Source: Clostridia bacterium
GTDB taxonomy: Bacteria; Bacillota; Clostridia; Peptostreptococcales; Anaerovoracaceae
DNA: 64,000 bases
Assembly: GCA_902363595.1 (NCBI GenBank)
Contig: CABJAP010000002.1
Coordinates: forward strand, 170,348-234,347
Reading direction: 5' to 3'
Numbering within the stretch: position 1 is the stretch's first letter; the number at the start of each line of letters is the position of its first letter. The notes beneath the pieces were generated by a model that saw only the letters and a program-made list of their open reading frames with translations, was not told where the DNA came from and did not search any database. Made by a program: the position numbers and the translations under genes. Shown here piece after piece: positions 16,329-25,744 of the stretch.

Positions 16329-19148
16329 ATGGACATGCAAACGATTGGCGGGCTGGTGAAAAGCCGACCGGCTATTTCCGTTATCATCCCTGTTTATAAC
16401 ACAGAACGCTACCTGGAAGAAATGCTTGAATCTGTCGCTTTGCAGACATTTACAGACTATGAGGCGATTATTATCAATGACGGCTCAACAGATGGTTCAC
16501 AGGAAATTATTGACCGCTATTGTGAAAGCGATCCAAGATTTAAATGTTTTAACCAGGAAAACCAAGGCGTTGCAGCAGCCAGGAACCGGGGGCTGGATCA
16601 GGCATCCGGTCAGTTTGTGGCCTTTTACGACCCAGATGATAAGGTCCCGCTCAGGGCATTAGAAAAACTGCATAAAACAATTATTGCGGAAGATGCGGAT
16701 GTCAGTATCGGTATCATGAAAGAATTTTATGCGGGGGGGAACGAAAAAATCAATGCTTATTCTAAGAAATTAGCCCAGAAAAGCGAAATCAGCAGGTTTG
16801 ACGATAGCCTGATCTGGTCATTTAGTTTAACTAACAAGCTGTTTCGCAGAGAAGTGATTCGGCGGGAACAATTGCGCTTTGAAAATATCAAACACACGGA
16901 AGACGGCCTGTTTGTTTTTCAATTTATGCATAAATGCAGTAAAATCACCGGTTGCAATGCGATGGTATATTTGTACAGGCGAAGGCCCTTTTGGGAAGGT
17001 GATTCAATTACCCAGTCTGCGTCCTGCGAGCTTTTAGCTGATTTTATTTATGCGCTGGACCATATTGCTGAGATTGCTGAGAAAAACGTTGCTAATTATC
17101 TGAAAGAAGTAAAGAATTCTCAAAGGCTGTCGGATGCGGCAAGAGACGAGGCTTCTTGGTTGTGTTTAAATTATAGGGCCAGTCTGTACAATCGCCTGGT
17201 TACCACAAGTCTGGTTAATGGGTTTTATAGACAAATATGGAAGACCAGTGATCCGATTGCCGAAATCATTAATGAAAAAATAGATCAGTACAAAGTGCAT
17301 ATTTTTCCCGATATGTGGAAAAGAATCAAGAAACGGCATAGTGATCTGGATTTGGGGAGCCAATTAAAAGAGAAAGATGAACTATACCAGGAACCATATA
17401 TTTCCTTTATTCTTGCTGACGGCATCTCAAAAGAAAACGTAAATTGGATCTTAAAGGGCATATATTTTCAAATGATGCCTTCCTTTGAGGTCATTGTTAG
17501 TGGAACTTTTGAAGATTATGTGGAAGATATATTTAAAGCATTTCCCAATTTTTATTTTTGCGGCGGCAATGAAACGACCGGCAGTTTTAAGAAGAAAGCA
17601 CTCCAGCTTTCAAAGGGTGCATATATTAATTTAATCAATGAAGACCTGGCGCCTGATCGGGAAACGATCTATACGTTATATAAGAAGTTGTATGACGATC
17701 CGGAGCAGGATTTCGCAGTGTCCGGGTTAAAAAGTTTTAAAGATGGCGTCGTTGGTGATCTGCAGTCGCATGCACTGATGTTCACAGAAGAGAATATAAA
17801 ACAGTACAGGAAGCTGGATTGGATGTGGGGCAATAAATTGTTCCGTGCAGAGACTTTGCGGGAGAGCGGCTGTTTTAGTGATGATTCCGCTGGAGATATT
17901 CAAAGGCTTTATCAGAAGAAAAAACATGCAAATGCAGCCAAGGCATATATGTTTGCGTCACTGACGGATGAAGAACTGATCGATGGCTGTCAAGATACAG
18001 CCCTAAAGCGGGTAATTCGTCAAATATTGGATGTACAGAAACAGTCTAAAGAAAATAAGATTTTAAAGACAAAGATGACGTTTACAAAGAAAGCCAAACG
18101 GGGCCTGCTGAAATTGATGCGCCATACGCTTACTCCCCGTGATAAAGTTTTGTTTTTAACCACGTCCGGTAATGAATTAAAAGAAAACACCAGAAAAATT
18201 TATGAGGCGTTTGAGGGCGCAAAAGTAGTTGTAGCAGGAAAACTTCCATACCCAGGCAGAAAGAAGATGAATGTCAACTACCATTTGTTGACGAGCAAAG
18301 TAATCGTAACAGAAGAGGAAATTCCTTATTTGAATTCCTTTAAACGCAAGGAAAACCAATATCTCATTCGTGTTGCAGATTCTTGTGGTTTGATCAAAAA
18401 AAAGGCGCTGGCTGCATCACCGGTTAAAAGTGTAAAAAAGGAAAAAGCGCTATACAAACATTATGATTACTGTATTGTTGAAGATAAATTATCCGGCGAT
18501 CTATATGCAATGACAACTGGAATTGACCGGAAGAAAATTTTGCCGCTGGGCTTGCCTGCCTATGATTGCATAATGAATGTTGATTATATAGAAAAAAACA
18601 AGCAGGCATTTTATAAGAAATATCCGCAATTACAACAAAAAGAACTGCTGCTTTTTTGTCCAACCCTTCAAACCGAAGAAGGATGGGGACCCCGTATGGA
18701 CTGGGATAGAATTAGCGGAGGGTTATTAGAAAGCCAGGTCTTGATTATCAAGAAGCCGGAAGGTATGAATGCGGACCCATTGGATGGAAAGGTGTACCCC
18801 AACATTATCCGGCTGGATAGAGAGCCTGTTTTTGCCTTGATGATTGTCTCCAATGCAATGGTCACGGATTATTCGGATTTCATTTTCGCATACCGCTATT
18901 TAAACAAACCGATTCTGCTATATTGTGCCGATTATGAACAACAGAAAGCATCCTTATTCTTTGATTTCAAGAGCAGTAACTTGGGAGCACCGCTTTCCTT
19001 TGACGAGGAGCAGCTGCTGGATTTACTTAGAAGGAAAAAGAGGAATACGGCTGCTGCAGATTATGAAATGCCGAGTCGGGACGATAATGCAACGGACCAT
19101 AATTTAGAGCTGATTAGGGCGCTTTTAGCGGGCAAGCAGAAGATCTGA
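16329..19148 (+). CDS. GT2 glycosyltransferase fused to a TagF-like domain lacking catalytic histidines
   Basis: A 939-aa protein. Residues 15-240 are a GT2 domain (SVIIPVYNTERYLEE, INDGSTDGS, and YDPDD as the metal site). A second GT2-like degenerate segment starts near 355 (ISFILADGIS). The C-terminal 330 residues follow the TagF fold (LFCPTLQTEE, VTDYSDFIFAYRYLNKPILLY) but have lost the key histidines: the LWHACG-like site reads RVADSCG, and the KxHP site reads KKPEG. The GT2 domain should be active. The TagF-like part may only bind polymer or act as a scaffold. AAGGA lies 7 nt before the ATG. It has its own promoter. Confidence 0.8.
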   Translation: MDMQTIGGLVKSRPAISVIIPVYNTERYLEEMLESVALQTFTDYEAIIINDGSTDGSQEIIDRYCESDPRFKCFNQENQGVAAARNRGLDQASGQFVAFYDPDDKVPLRALEKLHKTIIAEDADVSIGIMKEFYAGGNEKINAYSKKLAQKSEISRFDDSLIWSFSLTNKLFRREVIRREQLRFENIKHTEDGLFVFQFMHKCSKITGCNAMVYLYRRRPFWEGDSITQSASCELLADFIYALDHIAEIAEKNVANYLKEVKNSQRLSDAARDEASWLCLNYRASLYNRLVTTSLVNGFYRQIWKTSDPIAEIINEKIDQYKVHIFPDMWKRIKKRHSDLDLGSQLKEKDELYQEPYISFILADGISKENVNWILKGIYFQMMPSFEVIVSGTFEDYVEDIFKAFPNFYFCGGNETTGSFKKKALQLSKGAYINLINEDLAPDRETIYTLYKKLYDDPEQDFAVSGLKSFKDGVVGDLQSHALMFTEENIKQYRKLDWMWGNKLFRAETLRESGCFSDDSAGDIQRLYQKKKHANAAKAYMFASLTDEELIDGCQDTALKRVIRQILDVQKQSKENKILKTKMTFTKKAKRGLLKLMRHTLTPRDKVLFLTTSGNELKENTRKIYEAFEGAKVVVAGKLPYPGRKKMNVNYHLLTSKVIVTEEEIPYLNSFKRKENQYLIRVADSCGLIKKKALAASPVKSVKKEKALYKHYDYCIVEDKLSGDLYAMTTGIDRKKILPLGLPAYDCIMNVDYIEKNKQAFYKKYPQLQQKELLLFCPTLQTEEGWGPRMDWDRISGGLLESQVLIIKKPEGMNADPLDGKVYPNIIRLDREPVFALMIVSNAMVTDYSDFIFAYRYLNKPILLYCADYEQQKASLFFDFKSSNLGAPLSFDEEQLLDLLRRKKRNTAAADYEMPSRDDNATDHNLELIRALLAGKQKI

Positions 19149-19166
19149 TCATTTTCCCTATTTAAT

Positions 19167-19195
19167 TTGTATTCTTGACAGAGGTATGGTAAAAT
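19167..19195 (+). promoter_or_regulatory. Candidate promoter for the ABC exporter operon
   Basis: TTGTAT (19167-19172), a 17-bp spacer and TAAAAT (19190-19195) with TATGG in front, giving an extended -10. A TTGACA at 19175-19180 has no -10 at a usable distance. Confidence 0.5.
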
Positions 19196-19239
19196 AGGTA
19201 CGCTTTACTTTTGGATAATGAGGGTGAAAGAGGAACAGA

Positions 19240-20046
19240 GTGAGTACAATAAAAGAGATTTTTCGAGAACATTATGACTGGAAAGGGCAGATACTAAAAC
19301 TGGCGAAAGCTGATATTGTTAAGACATACAGCGGAGCTGCTTTAGGCTGGGCGTGGGCAATCGTAAAACCTACGGTGAACATATTTGTGTTCTGGTTTGC
19401 TTTTTCGATTGGATTGAGACTGGGAAAAGATATCAATGGTTATCCATTCCTGCTTTGGCTGATCGCTGGGCAGATTCCATGGTTTTATATGAGCGATATG
19501 ATTACCCAGGGTGCTAATGCGATTAGAAAGTATAAATACCTGGTAACAAAGATGAAATTCCCGGTTTCCACCATACCTACGTTTGTAGGATTGTCCAAAC
19601 TGGCGGTGCACTTGTGCCTGATGATTATTGTTATCATTGTCTTTGCCTTGTTTGGATATTATCCGGATATCTATATGGTGCAATTGCCGTTCTACATGCT
19701 GTGTATGCTGTTGTTTTTTATTACATGGGGACTGTTTTCGTCTTTGCTTTCGGCTATGAGCAAAGATTTTCTCAACCTAGTAAAATCTTTGACAACCGCA
19801 TTATTTTGGTTGTCGGGAATTATGTGGGACGTTCATCAAATCCCGTATCATTGGCTCAAAACAATCCTGCTTTTTAACCCGATAACATTTGTTGCATCGG
19901 GATATCGTAATGTGTTTATCTATAAAGTTTGGTTTTTTGATGAACCAACACACTTGCTGTATTTTGGTATTATATTGATTGTTATGTTTTTGCTGGCTAT
20001 TTGGAGCTACAGAAAATTAATAAAAGAGATACCGGATGTATTATAG
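19240..20046 (+). CDS. Polysaccharide/teichoic acid ABC exporter permease (TagG-like)
   Basis: The membrane half of an ABC-2 type exporter that moves lipid-linked glycopolymer across the membrane. The start is GTG, with AGAGGA upstream. The 268-aa protein has six helices and the family pattern VKTYSGAALGWAWAIVKPTVNIFVFWFAFSIG at the amphipathic N-terminus, here quoted in part (residues 24-55). It has RKYKYLVTKMKFPVSTIP between helices 2 and 3 and YHWLKTILLFNPITF in the late part. The ATPase partner follows after 10 nt. TagGH/RfbAB-type exporters carry finished polymers, whereas the Wzx at 22016 moves single repeat units, so two export routes coexist here. Confidence 0.9.
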   Translation: MSTIKEIFREHYDWKGQILKLAKADIVKTYSGAALGWAWAIVKPTVNIFVFWFAFSIGLRLGKDINGYPFLLWLIAGQIPWFYMSDMITQGANAIRKYKYLVTKMKFPVSTIPTFVGLSKLAVHLCLMIIVIIVFALFGYYPDIYMVQLPFYMLCMLLFFITWGLFSSLLSAMSKDFLNLVKSLTTALFWLSGIMWDVHQIPYHWLKTILLFNPITFVASGYRNVFIYKVWFFDEPTHLLYFGIILIVMFLLAIWSYRKLIKEIPDVL

Positions 20047-20056
20047 GAGTGGGGTA

Positions 20057-20791
20057 ATGGAAAAAACAGTTATCGAGTTTGAAGATGTTTCTAAAATATA
20101 TAAGTTGTTTAAAAATGATAAACAGCGGCTGCTTTCCGTTTTTTTTAAAGGTATCAGCTATAAAAAGAAAAAAGCCGTCGATCATGTGTCCTTTAAAATA
20201 AAAAAGGGAGAGTCCGTTGCCATTTTTGGAAAGAATGGCGCTGGGAAATCGACGGTGCTGAAGATGATTACTGGTGTTGCTTTCCCCACGGAAGGCAATA
20301 TCAAAGTTGAGGGAAGAGTCAGCGCACTGTTGGAACTCACCTCTGGATTTGACCCGGAGTTTACCGGCCGCGAAAACATATACTTGAAAGGGCAGCTTTC
20401 GGGGCTGAAAGATAGTGAAATCAAAGAATTGGAAGATGAGATTGTCGACTTTGCCGAAATTGGAGAATATATTGACCAGCCGGTAAGAACCTATTCCAGC
20501 GGTATGAAAGCCAGGCTGGGTTTTGCCGTAAACGTTAACATCCGTCCTGAGATTCTGATTGTGGACGAAGCATTAAGCGTTGGCGATGTGGCGTTCAAAG
20601 ATAAGTGCATTAAAAAGGTAAATGATATTATTCTAAATGACGGGGTAACGCTCCTGTTTGTTACTCATGCCACAGGGACTGCTCAGCAATTCTGCAAGAG
20701 AGGAATTGTCATGAAGAATGGAAAGTTGATCTATGACAACGATATACACTCTGCCATTGAAGTATACGATCAGAGCATAGGAAAAAAGTGA
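20057..20791 (+). CDS. Polysaccharide/teichoic acid ABC exporter ATPase (TagH-like)
   Basis: The ATPase partner of the preceding permease. The 244-aa protein has Walker A GKNGAGKST, the TSGFDPEFTGRENIY stretch typical of polysaccharide exporters, the signature YSSGMKARLGFA, and Walker B ILIVDEALSVGD. It lacks the long C-terminal carbohydrate-binding domain found in some O-antigen exporters. AGGAG at 20045-20049 sets the start at 20057; an in-frame ATG at 20036 lies within the permease gene. It ends at a TGA that overlaps the region upstream of the aminotransferase start. Confidence 0.92.
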   Translation: MEKTVIEFEDVSKIYKLFKNDKQRLLSVFFKGISYKKKKAVDHVSFKIKKGESVAIFGKNGAGKSTVLKMITGVAFPTEGNIKVEGRVSALLELTSGFDPEFTGRENIYLKGQLSGLKDSEIKELEDEIVDFAEIGEYIDQPVRTYSSGMKARLGFAVNVNIRPEILIVDEALSVGDVAFKDKCIKKVNDIILNDGVTLLFVTHATGTAQQFCKRGIVMKNGKLIYDNDIHSAIEVYDQSIGKK

Positions 20792-20802
20792 GGAGAAGGT
20801 TA

Positions 20803-21936
20803 ATGATCAATTTTAATATTCCTCCTTATGTTGGGGAAGAAATTCAGTATATGCAGGAAGCCATCAATAATAAAAAAATCTGCGGCGATGGACCGTTTAC
20901 AAAGCGCTGTGATCGATGGATTGAGGAAAACACCGGAACCCAAAAGGCACTGCTGACCACATCATGCACACAAGCATTGGAGATGGCTGCGCTGCTGGCT
21001 GATATAAAAGAAGGCGATGAAGTCATTATCCCTTCTTACACATTTGTATCAACAGCCAATGCCTTTGTTTTACGTGGGGCTAAGCTGGTCTTTGTCGATA
21101 TCAGGCCGGATACACTAAATATGGACGAAAAGCAGATTGAGTCTGCGATCACGCCAAAAACAAAAGCGATTGTTCCTGTTCACTATGCAGGCGTTGCATG
21201 TGAGATGGATACGCTTATGAACATTGCAAAAAACTATGACCTGCTGGTAATCGAAGATGCGGCTCAGGGCGTTATGGCGGAGTATAAAGGCCGGGCGCTG
21301 GGAAGCATGGGAGACTTCGGCTGCTATAGTTTCCATGAGACTAAGAATTACAGCATGGGCGAAGGCGGGGCTATTTTGATCCGCGATCAAAAGTACGCGG
21401 AAGAGGCTGAAATCATAAGGGAAAAAGGCACTGATCGCAGCAGGTTTCTGAGAGGTCAAGTTGATAAATACACCTGGGTTAGCAAAGGCTCTTCTTATTT
21501 ACCCAGTGACTTGAATGCCGCTTATTTATTTGCTCAGTTGGAGCAGGCCAAACAAATAAATGAAGCGCGGCGTGCTCGATGGAGACAGTATTACGAGGAG
21601 TTAGAAGGATTGCAGAAAAATGGCTGCCTGAAGTTGCCTACAGTACCTGAGGAATGCCGGCATAATGCGCATATGTTTTACATTAAGACCAAAGATTCGG
21701 ATGAGCGGAAAAAACTAATTGAACATTTGAAACAAAACGAAATTGCAGCAGTTTTTCATTATATTCCCCTGCATTCATCTCCGGCCGGTAAAATCTACGG
21801 CGTATTCCATGGGAAGGATCAATATACCACGAAAGAAAGTGAACGGCTTTTACGGCTGCCGATGTATTATGGATTGGAAGAAAAACAGGTGTACTATATA
21901 ACAGAAAAGATCAAGGAGTTTTATCGCGCTGTATAA
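20803..21936 (+). CDS. wecE: dTDP-4-amino-4,6-dideoxygalactose transaminase (DegT/DnrJ family)
   Basis: A PLP enzyme predicted to convert dTDP-4-keto-6-deoxyglucose to dTDP-Fuc4N with glutamate as donor. The 377-aa protein shows GDGPFTKRC, the PLP-site blocks IEDAAQG and FHETKNYSMGEGG (Schiff-base Lys in ETKN), and EKGTDRSRFLRGQVDKYTW, characteristic of WecE/RffA. AGGAG at 20791-20795 is 7 nt from ATG 20803; a GTG at 20788 overlaps the ATPase stop. Its substrate is made by RfbA and RfbB encoded at 29.9-31.8 kb. A hexapeptide acyltransferase at 29153 could acetylate the product. Confidence 0.9.
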   Translation: MINFNIPPYVGEEIQYMQEAINNKKICGDGPFTKRCDRWIEENTGTQKALLTTSCTQALEMAALLADIKEGDEVIIPSYTFVSTANAFVLRGAKLVFVDIRPDTLNMDEKQIESAITPKTKAIVPVHYAGVACEMDTLMNIAKNYDLLVIEDAAQGVMAEYKGRALGSMGDFGCYSFHETKNYSMGEGGAILIRDQKYAEEAEIIREKGTDRSRFLRGQVDKYTWVSKGSSYLPSDLNAAYLFAQLEQAKQINEARRARWRQYYEELEGLQKNGCLKLPTVPEECRHNAHMFYIKTKDSDERKKLIEHLKQNEIAAVFHYIPLHSSPAGKIYGVFHGKDQYTTKESERLLRLPMYYGLEEKQVYYITEKIKEFYRAV

Positions 21937-21937
21937 T

Positions 21938-21985
21938 AAAGAAAAAGAAATGGAAAGGTTCGAGCTTCTGTTTCTTTTCTTTTTA
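21938..21985 (+). terminator. Weak AT-rich hairpin after the aminotransferase gene
   Basis: AAAGAAAAAGAAA (21938-21950) pairs with TTTCTTTTCTTT (21971-21982) with one bulged A, and AAG/CTT pair inside the loop. It is followed by TTTTAT. The low GC content makes termination doubtful. Confidence 0.35.
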
Positions 21986-22015
21986 TGACGAAGCTCCGCT
22001 GTAAAGGATAGGAAG

Positions 22016-23311
22016 ATGATAGAAAGATATAAAAATCTGTTTTTAAAAAGCAGCAATGTTGAGCGATCCAGCTTTATATGGAATACGATATCCGGCTTGC
22101 TGGTGGCTATGCAGTCTGCAATTCTTTTGATTGTGATAACCAGAACCAATGGACTGCATGATGCCGGGCTGTTTTCCATCGCTTACGCGATTGCCAGTCT
22201 CATGCTTTATCTTGGTGAGTTTGGCGTAAGAAGATATCAGGCCAGTGATATCAATGAACAGCATAAATTTGCGGATTATCTAGGCTCAAGGGTAGTTACT
22301 TGCGGAGCAATGATTCTGGCCAGCTTTGGGTATGCTGGCTATGGCGTGGTTTTTGGAAATTATTCCATCAGTAAATTCACTCTGATTATTTTGGTGTGTA
22401 TGATTAAACTGGTGGACTCGTTTGCCGATGTTTTTTACGCCAGATTTCAGCAGAAGTGGAGATTGGATGTAGCAACCAAAACTACCAGCTTCCGAATTAT
22501 CGCGGGAATGCTTTCGTGTATGATCACCCTTGTAATTACGAATAATTTGCTGATATCGGTTATAGTATGGCTCGCAGCAGCGACGATTGCCATGCTGCTC
22601 TCGACGATCTTAGTGGCTCCCCAATTTTGTAAAACCCGATTCCAGTTCCGCTACAAAGAGATAAAAGATATTCTTATGGCGTGCTTCCCTTTATTTTTAG
22701 GAGGATTCCTGCTTCTTTATATTGGCAACGCACCTAAATATGCCATCGATGCCTACATGAACGAAACGGTACAAGCGTGTTTTAACTTTATTTTCATGCC
22801 GGTTTTTGTGATTGGCATGTTGGCTAATTTTATTTTTAATCCGGTTTTAGTCAAACTGGCTGTTAGATGGGACGATCATAATTTTCGCTCTTTTAAGAAA
22901 ATGGTCGTACAACAAACAGGAATTATCGCTATCATTACAATCGTTGCCATTGCAGGAGCGTATCTAATCGGAATTCCGGTACTGTCCTGGCTGTATAACA
23001 CCGATTTGACTCAATATCGGTTTGAGCTATGTCTTTTGCTGGTTGGCGGTGGAATGTTGGCTCTGGTCAACTTTTTTGCAGTTGTTGTAACGGTGATTCG
23101 CCATCAAAAGCTATTGGCTTGGGGATATATCGTTGTTGCTGTTCTAGCAAAAGTTTTCTCTGAGTATTTTGTAGTTAATTATGAGATGTTGGGAGCTGCA
23201 ATACTTTATACCGTTCTTATGACAGCGCTGGCTGTATGCTTTTCCATTATTTTGCTGGCTGCTGTGAAAAAAGATGTTGCAGAGATCAGAGCGGAGGATA
23301 AAAATGGATGA
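22016..23311 (+). CDS. Wzx-type lipid-linked oligosaccharide flippase
   Basis: A MOP-superfamily flippase of 431 aa with about twelve helices spread along the chain and the usual N-terminal pattern of a short basic lead, then NTISGLLVAMQSAILLIVITRTNGLHDAG. Such proteins flip undecaprenyl-pyrophosphate-linked repeat units to the outer membrane face. AGGAAG is 4 nt from the ATG. It may serve the Fuc4N-containing polymer, since it directly follows the aminotransferase gene. Specificity cannot be read from the sequence. Confidence 0.88.
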   Translation: MIERYKNLFLKSSNVERSSFIWNTISGLLVAMQSAILLIVITRTNGLHDAGLFSIAYAIASLMLYLGEFGVRRYQASDINEQHKFADYLGSRVVTCGAMILASFGYAGYGVVFGNYSISKFTLIILVCMIKLVDSFADVFYARFQQKWRLDVATKTTSFRIIAGMLSCMITLVITNNLLISVIVWLAAATIAMLLSTILVAPQFCKTRFQFRYKEIKDILMACFPLFLGGFLLLYIGNAPKYAIDAYMNETVQACFNFIFMPVFVIGMLANFIFNPVLVKLAVRWDDHNFRSFKKMVVQQTGIIAIITIVAIAGAYLIGIPVLSWLYNTDLTQYRFELCLLLVGGGMLALVNFFAVVVTVIRHQKLLAWGYIVVAVLAKVFSEYFVVNYEMLGAAILYTVLMTALAVCFSIILLAAVKKDVAEIRAEDKNG

Positions 23312-23335
23312 TACGGCTTTATTGACGTAATGACT

Positions 23336-23363
23336 TTGCTAGTTATGTAACTTAGTGTATAAT
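23336..23363 (+). promoter_or_regulatory. Candidate sigma-A promoter for the subtilase gene
   Basis: TTGCTA (23336-23341), a 16-bp spacer and a perfect TATAAT (23358-23363). It lies about 65 bp before the start codon. Confidence 0.6.
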
Positions 23364-23429
23364 ACTTATAGATGTTCCATATAGGAATACTCTTTTTTTT
23401 CAGTTGCAAGTTATATTAAAGTATATAGA

Positions 23430-25715
23430 ATGAGTTTTATGAAAGGATCAATATTGGCTATGAGGTTAAGTGTCATTAAAAAATGCATCTGCTATATCAC
23501 AGCAGTATCTGTTACTGTAATGCTGGCAGCTCCCGTTGTATCTTACGGTACGGCAGAGGATGATGTAAAGCTATCAAATGCAGATTTAGGATATGTGGAG
23601 GGAGAAGTCTTAGTTACGTTTAAAGAGGACGTAAGCGAGAAGGAAGCGGTGGAAATTGCACAAGACGTAACGGATTGTGAGGCTACTGTTCTTGAGACTC
23701 CGCAGGCGGAAAGCACTACAGTGCTTGCGAAAACGGATGAAGATAAAGATGTAGAAAAGCTGGTAAAAAAATATGAAAAAGATAGGGAGGTCGCCTATGC
23801 GCAGCCCAATTATCTTTACCGAATTGAAACCGAGGACGACAACGATCAGCCGTCCATTGCAGACGATATAAAAACGTCATTCAATGATCCTCTGTATTCA
23901 CAGCAATGGTATATCGATAAAATCGATGCAGACGATGCTTGGAAATTAATTTCAGAGAAATACAGAGGAAAAGAAAAAGTTAAAGTAGCTGTTCTTGACT
24001 TGGGAACAAAACTGGACCATAAAGACTTAAAAGACGCCATGCTGACAGGTAATTGTGTTGAAGTGCCGAAGGCTGCACCGGGAGATAAACCGGATTTAAG
24101 TCTAGAAGTTGAATTGAAGCCGTACAGTACGCCTCGCGGCTATCATGGGACGTTAGTAGGCGGCGTTATTGCGGCGGTTCCCAATAACGGAGAAGGAATT
24201 GTCGGCGTTGCAAACGGTCTTGCCGAATTAATGTCGATTGCTGTTTTCCGTTACAGAGAAGGACAAGCGGATTCGCAGAAACTGGCGGCATCGGAAGATG
24301 TGGTTGCAGGAATCAATTATGCTGTGAAGAACGGCGCAAAAGTAATTAATATGAGTTTCGGACATGGGCTGGGCTCCCAATCGGCGACCAATGATCAATT
24401 ACTGGAAGATACAATCAATAAAGTTACGAAGGAAGATAATGTAACCATTGTCTGCTCGGCTGGGAATAATGATAATACAGGGTTGTGGCTGCCGTCTGAT
24501 TTTGATGCGACGATTAGCGTGATTTCTACTGATAATTATTCCTCAGCATTTGATAATAGCAGATCTTCTTTTTCCAGCTATGGAAAGGACAAGACCCTTT
24601 CTGCTCCAGGGAAGAAAATTATAACAACAAATACACAAGGGCGTTATGAATCACCGTCGGGTACCTCCATGGCGGCGCCTGTAGTTGCTTCTGTTGCAGC
24701 AATGATGTATTATGTCAATCCAGATATTAAAGCTAACGATGTTAAGCGAATCCTTTGCGATACTGCAACGGATTTATACGAAACAGGGTGGGATGACCAG
24801 ACCGGATATGGAAACGTAAACGCTTATGCCGCAGTAGCGAAAGCGGCCGGACTGGAAGTCGATAACAAACCTGCCCGGCTGACGCCGCCGACGATAACCT
24901 CAGTTGCTTCCGCCGGATTGGGAAGATTGACGGTAAAGTGGACCCCGGTAGCTGACGCGGAAGGATATTATTTATATCGCTCAACATCGCCCAATGGAAC
25001 CTACTCTTATGTCGGTGCAGTAAGGGAAAAGGGAAAAACCTCTTATACAAATGGGAGCAGAAAACTGAATTCCAGATATTACTATAAGGTAAAGGCTTTC
25101 GGTACAGTTGACAATAAAAAGACTTTCAGTGATTATAGCAACTACGGAGCCGGTGCTGCTACTGGGAAGATTTCCGGGATCTCAGCAAAAAGCGCAACTT
25201 ATAGCAGTGTAAAAGTTTCCTGGAATCGAGTGCAAGATGCCAGCGGCTATAAAATTTATCGGGCAACTTCTCCCAGAGGCAGATATAAGCAAGTAAAGAG
25301 GATTACCAAGGGATCAACGACAAGTTGGAGAAATACAGGGCTGAAATCTGGAAAAAGATATTACTACAAGGTTAAAGCCTTTAAAACAAGTGTGAACGGA
25401 CCGATTTCCGGTTATGCATCAGCAAGGGCTTTGCCGGCAAAGGTAAGCATTGCAGTAAGTAAGTCAAAATCCACTGTTGCTAAGGTTAAATGGAGCAAAG
25501 TATCCTCGGTAACAGGTTATAAAATTTACCGGGCAACATCGAAAAAAGGAAAGTATAAATTAGTGACAATTCGAAAGTCATCGGCGAAAAATTACTATTA
25601 TGATAAAAAATTGAAACGTGGTAAACGCTATTACTATAAAGTAAAGGCTTATAAGAAAATAGGACGGAAAACAATTAACGGATATAATTCTTCAATTAAA
25701 AATGTAAAGCTATAA
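23430..25715 (+). CDS. Secreted S8 subtilisin-like protease with three C-terminal Fn3-type modules
   Basis: A 761-aa exported serine protease. A basic start and hydrophobic stretch (residues 11-40) form the signal peptide. A propeptide-like region follows to about 150. The S8 domain has Asp190 (VAVLDLG), His239 (YHGTLVGG), oxyanion Asn346 (SAGNN) and Ser413 (GTSMAAP). Three fibronectin-III-like modules (about 485-570, 575-660, 665-758) each carry GYKIYRA-type and RYYYKVKA-type strands and are very Lys/Tyr-rich. ATG 23460 (M-R-L-S) is an alternative start that fits a normal signal peptide better; AAAGGA lies 12 nt before it. The gene sits inside a polysaccharide locus, with its own promoter. 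It may process a surface protein or bind the polymer. Confidence 0.88.
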   Translation: MSFMKGSILAMRLSVIKKCICYITAVSVTVMLAAPVVSYGTAEDDVKLSNADLGYVEGEVLVTFKEDVSEKEAVEIAQDVTDCEATVLETPQAESTTVLAKTDEDKDVEKLVKKYEKDREVAYAQPNYLYRIETEDDNDQPSIADDIKTSFNDPLYSQQWYIDKIDADDAWKLISEKYRGKEKVKVAVLDLGTKLDHKDLKDAMLTGNCVEVPKAAPGDKPDLSLEVELKPYSTPRGYHGTLVGGVIAAVPNNGEGIVGVANGLAELMSIAVFRYREGQADSQKLAASEDVVAGINYAVKNGAKVINMSFGHGLGSQSATNDQLLEDTINKVTKEDNVTIVCSAGNNDNTGLWLPSDFDATISVISTDNYSSAFDNSRSSFSSYGKDKTLSAPGKKIITTNTQGRYESPSGTSMAAPVVASVAAMMYYVNPDIKANDVKRILCDTATDLYETGWDDQTGYGNVNAYAAVAKAAGLEVDNKPARLTPPTITSVASAGLGRLTVKWTPVADAEGYYLYRSTSPNGTYSYVGAVREKGKTSYTNGSRKLNSRYYYKVKAFGTVDNKKTFSDYSNYGAGAATGKISGISAKSATYSSVKVSWNRVQDASGYKIYRATSPRGRYKQVKRITKGSTTSWRNTGLKSGKRYYYKVKAFKTSVNGPISGYASARALPAKVSIAVSKSKSTVAKVKWSKVSSVTGYKIYRATSKKGKYKLVTIRKSSAKNYYYDKKLKRGKRYYYKVKAYKKIGRKTINGYNSSIKNVKL

Positions 25716-25744
25716 TCGTTACTTGATAAGTTATAGGGGTTGAG

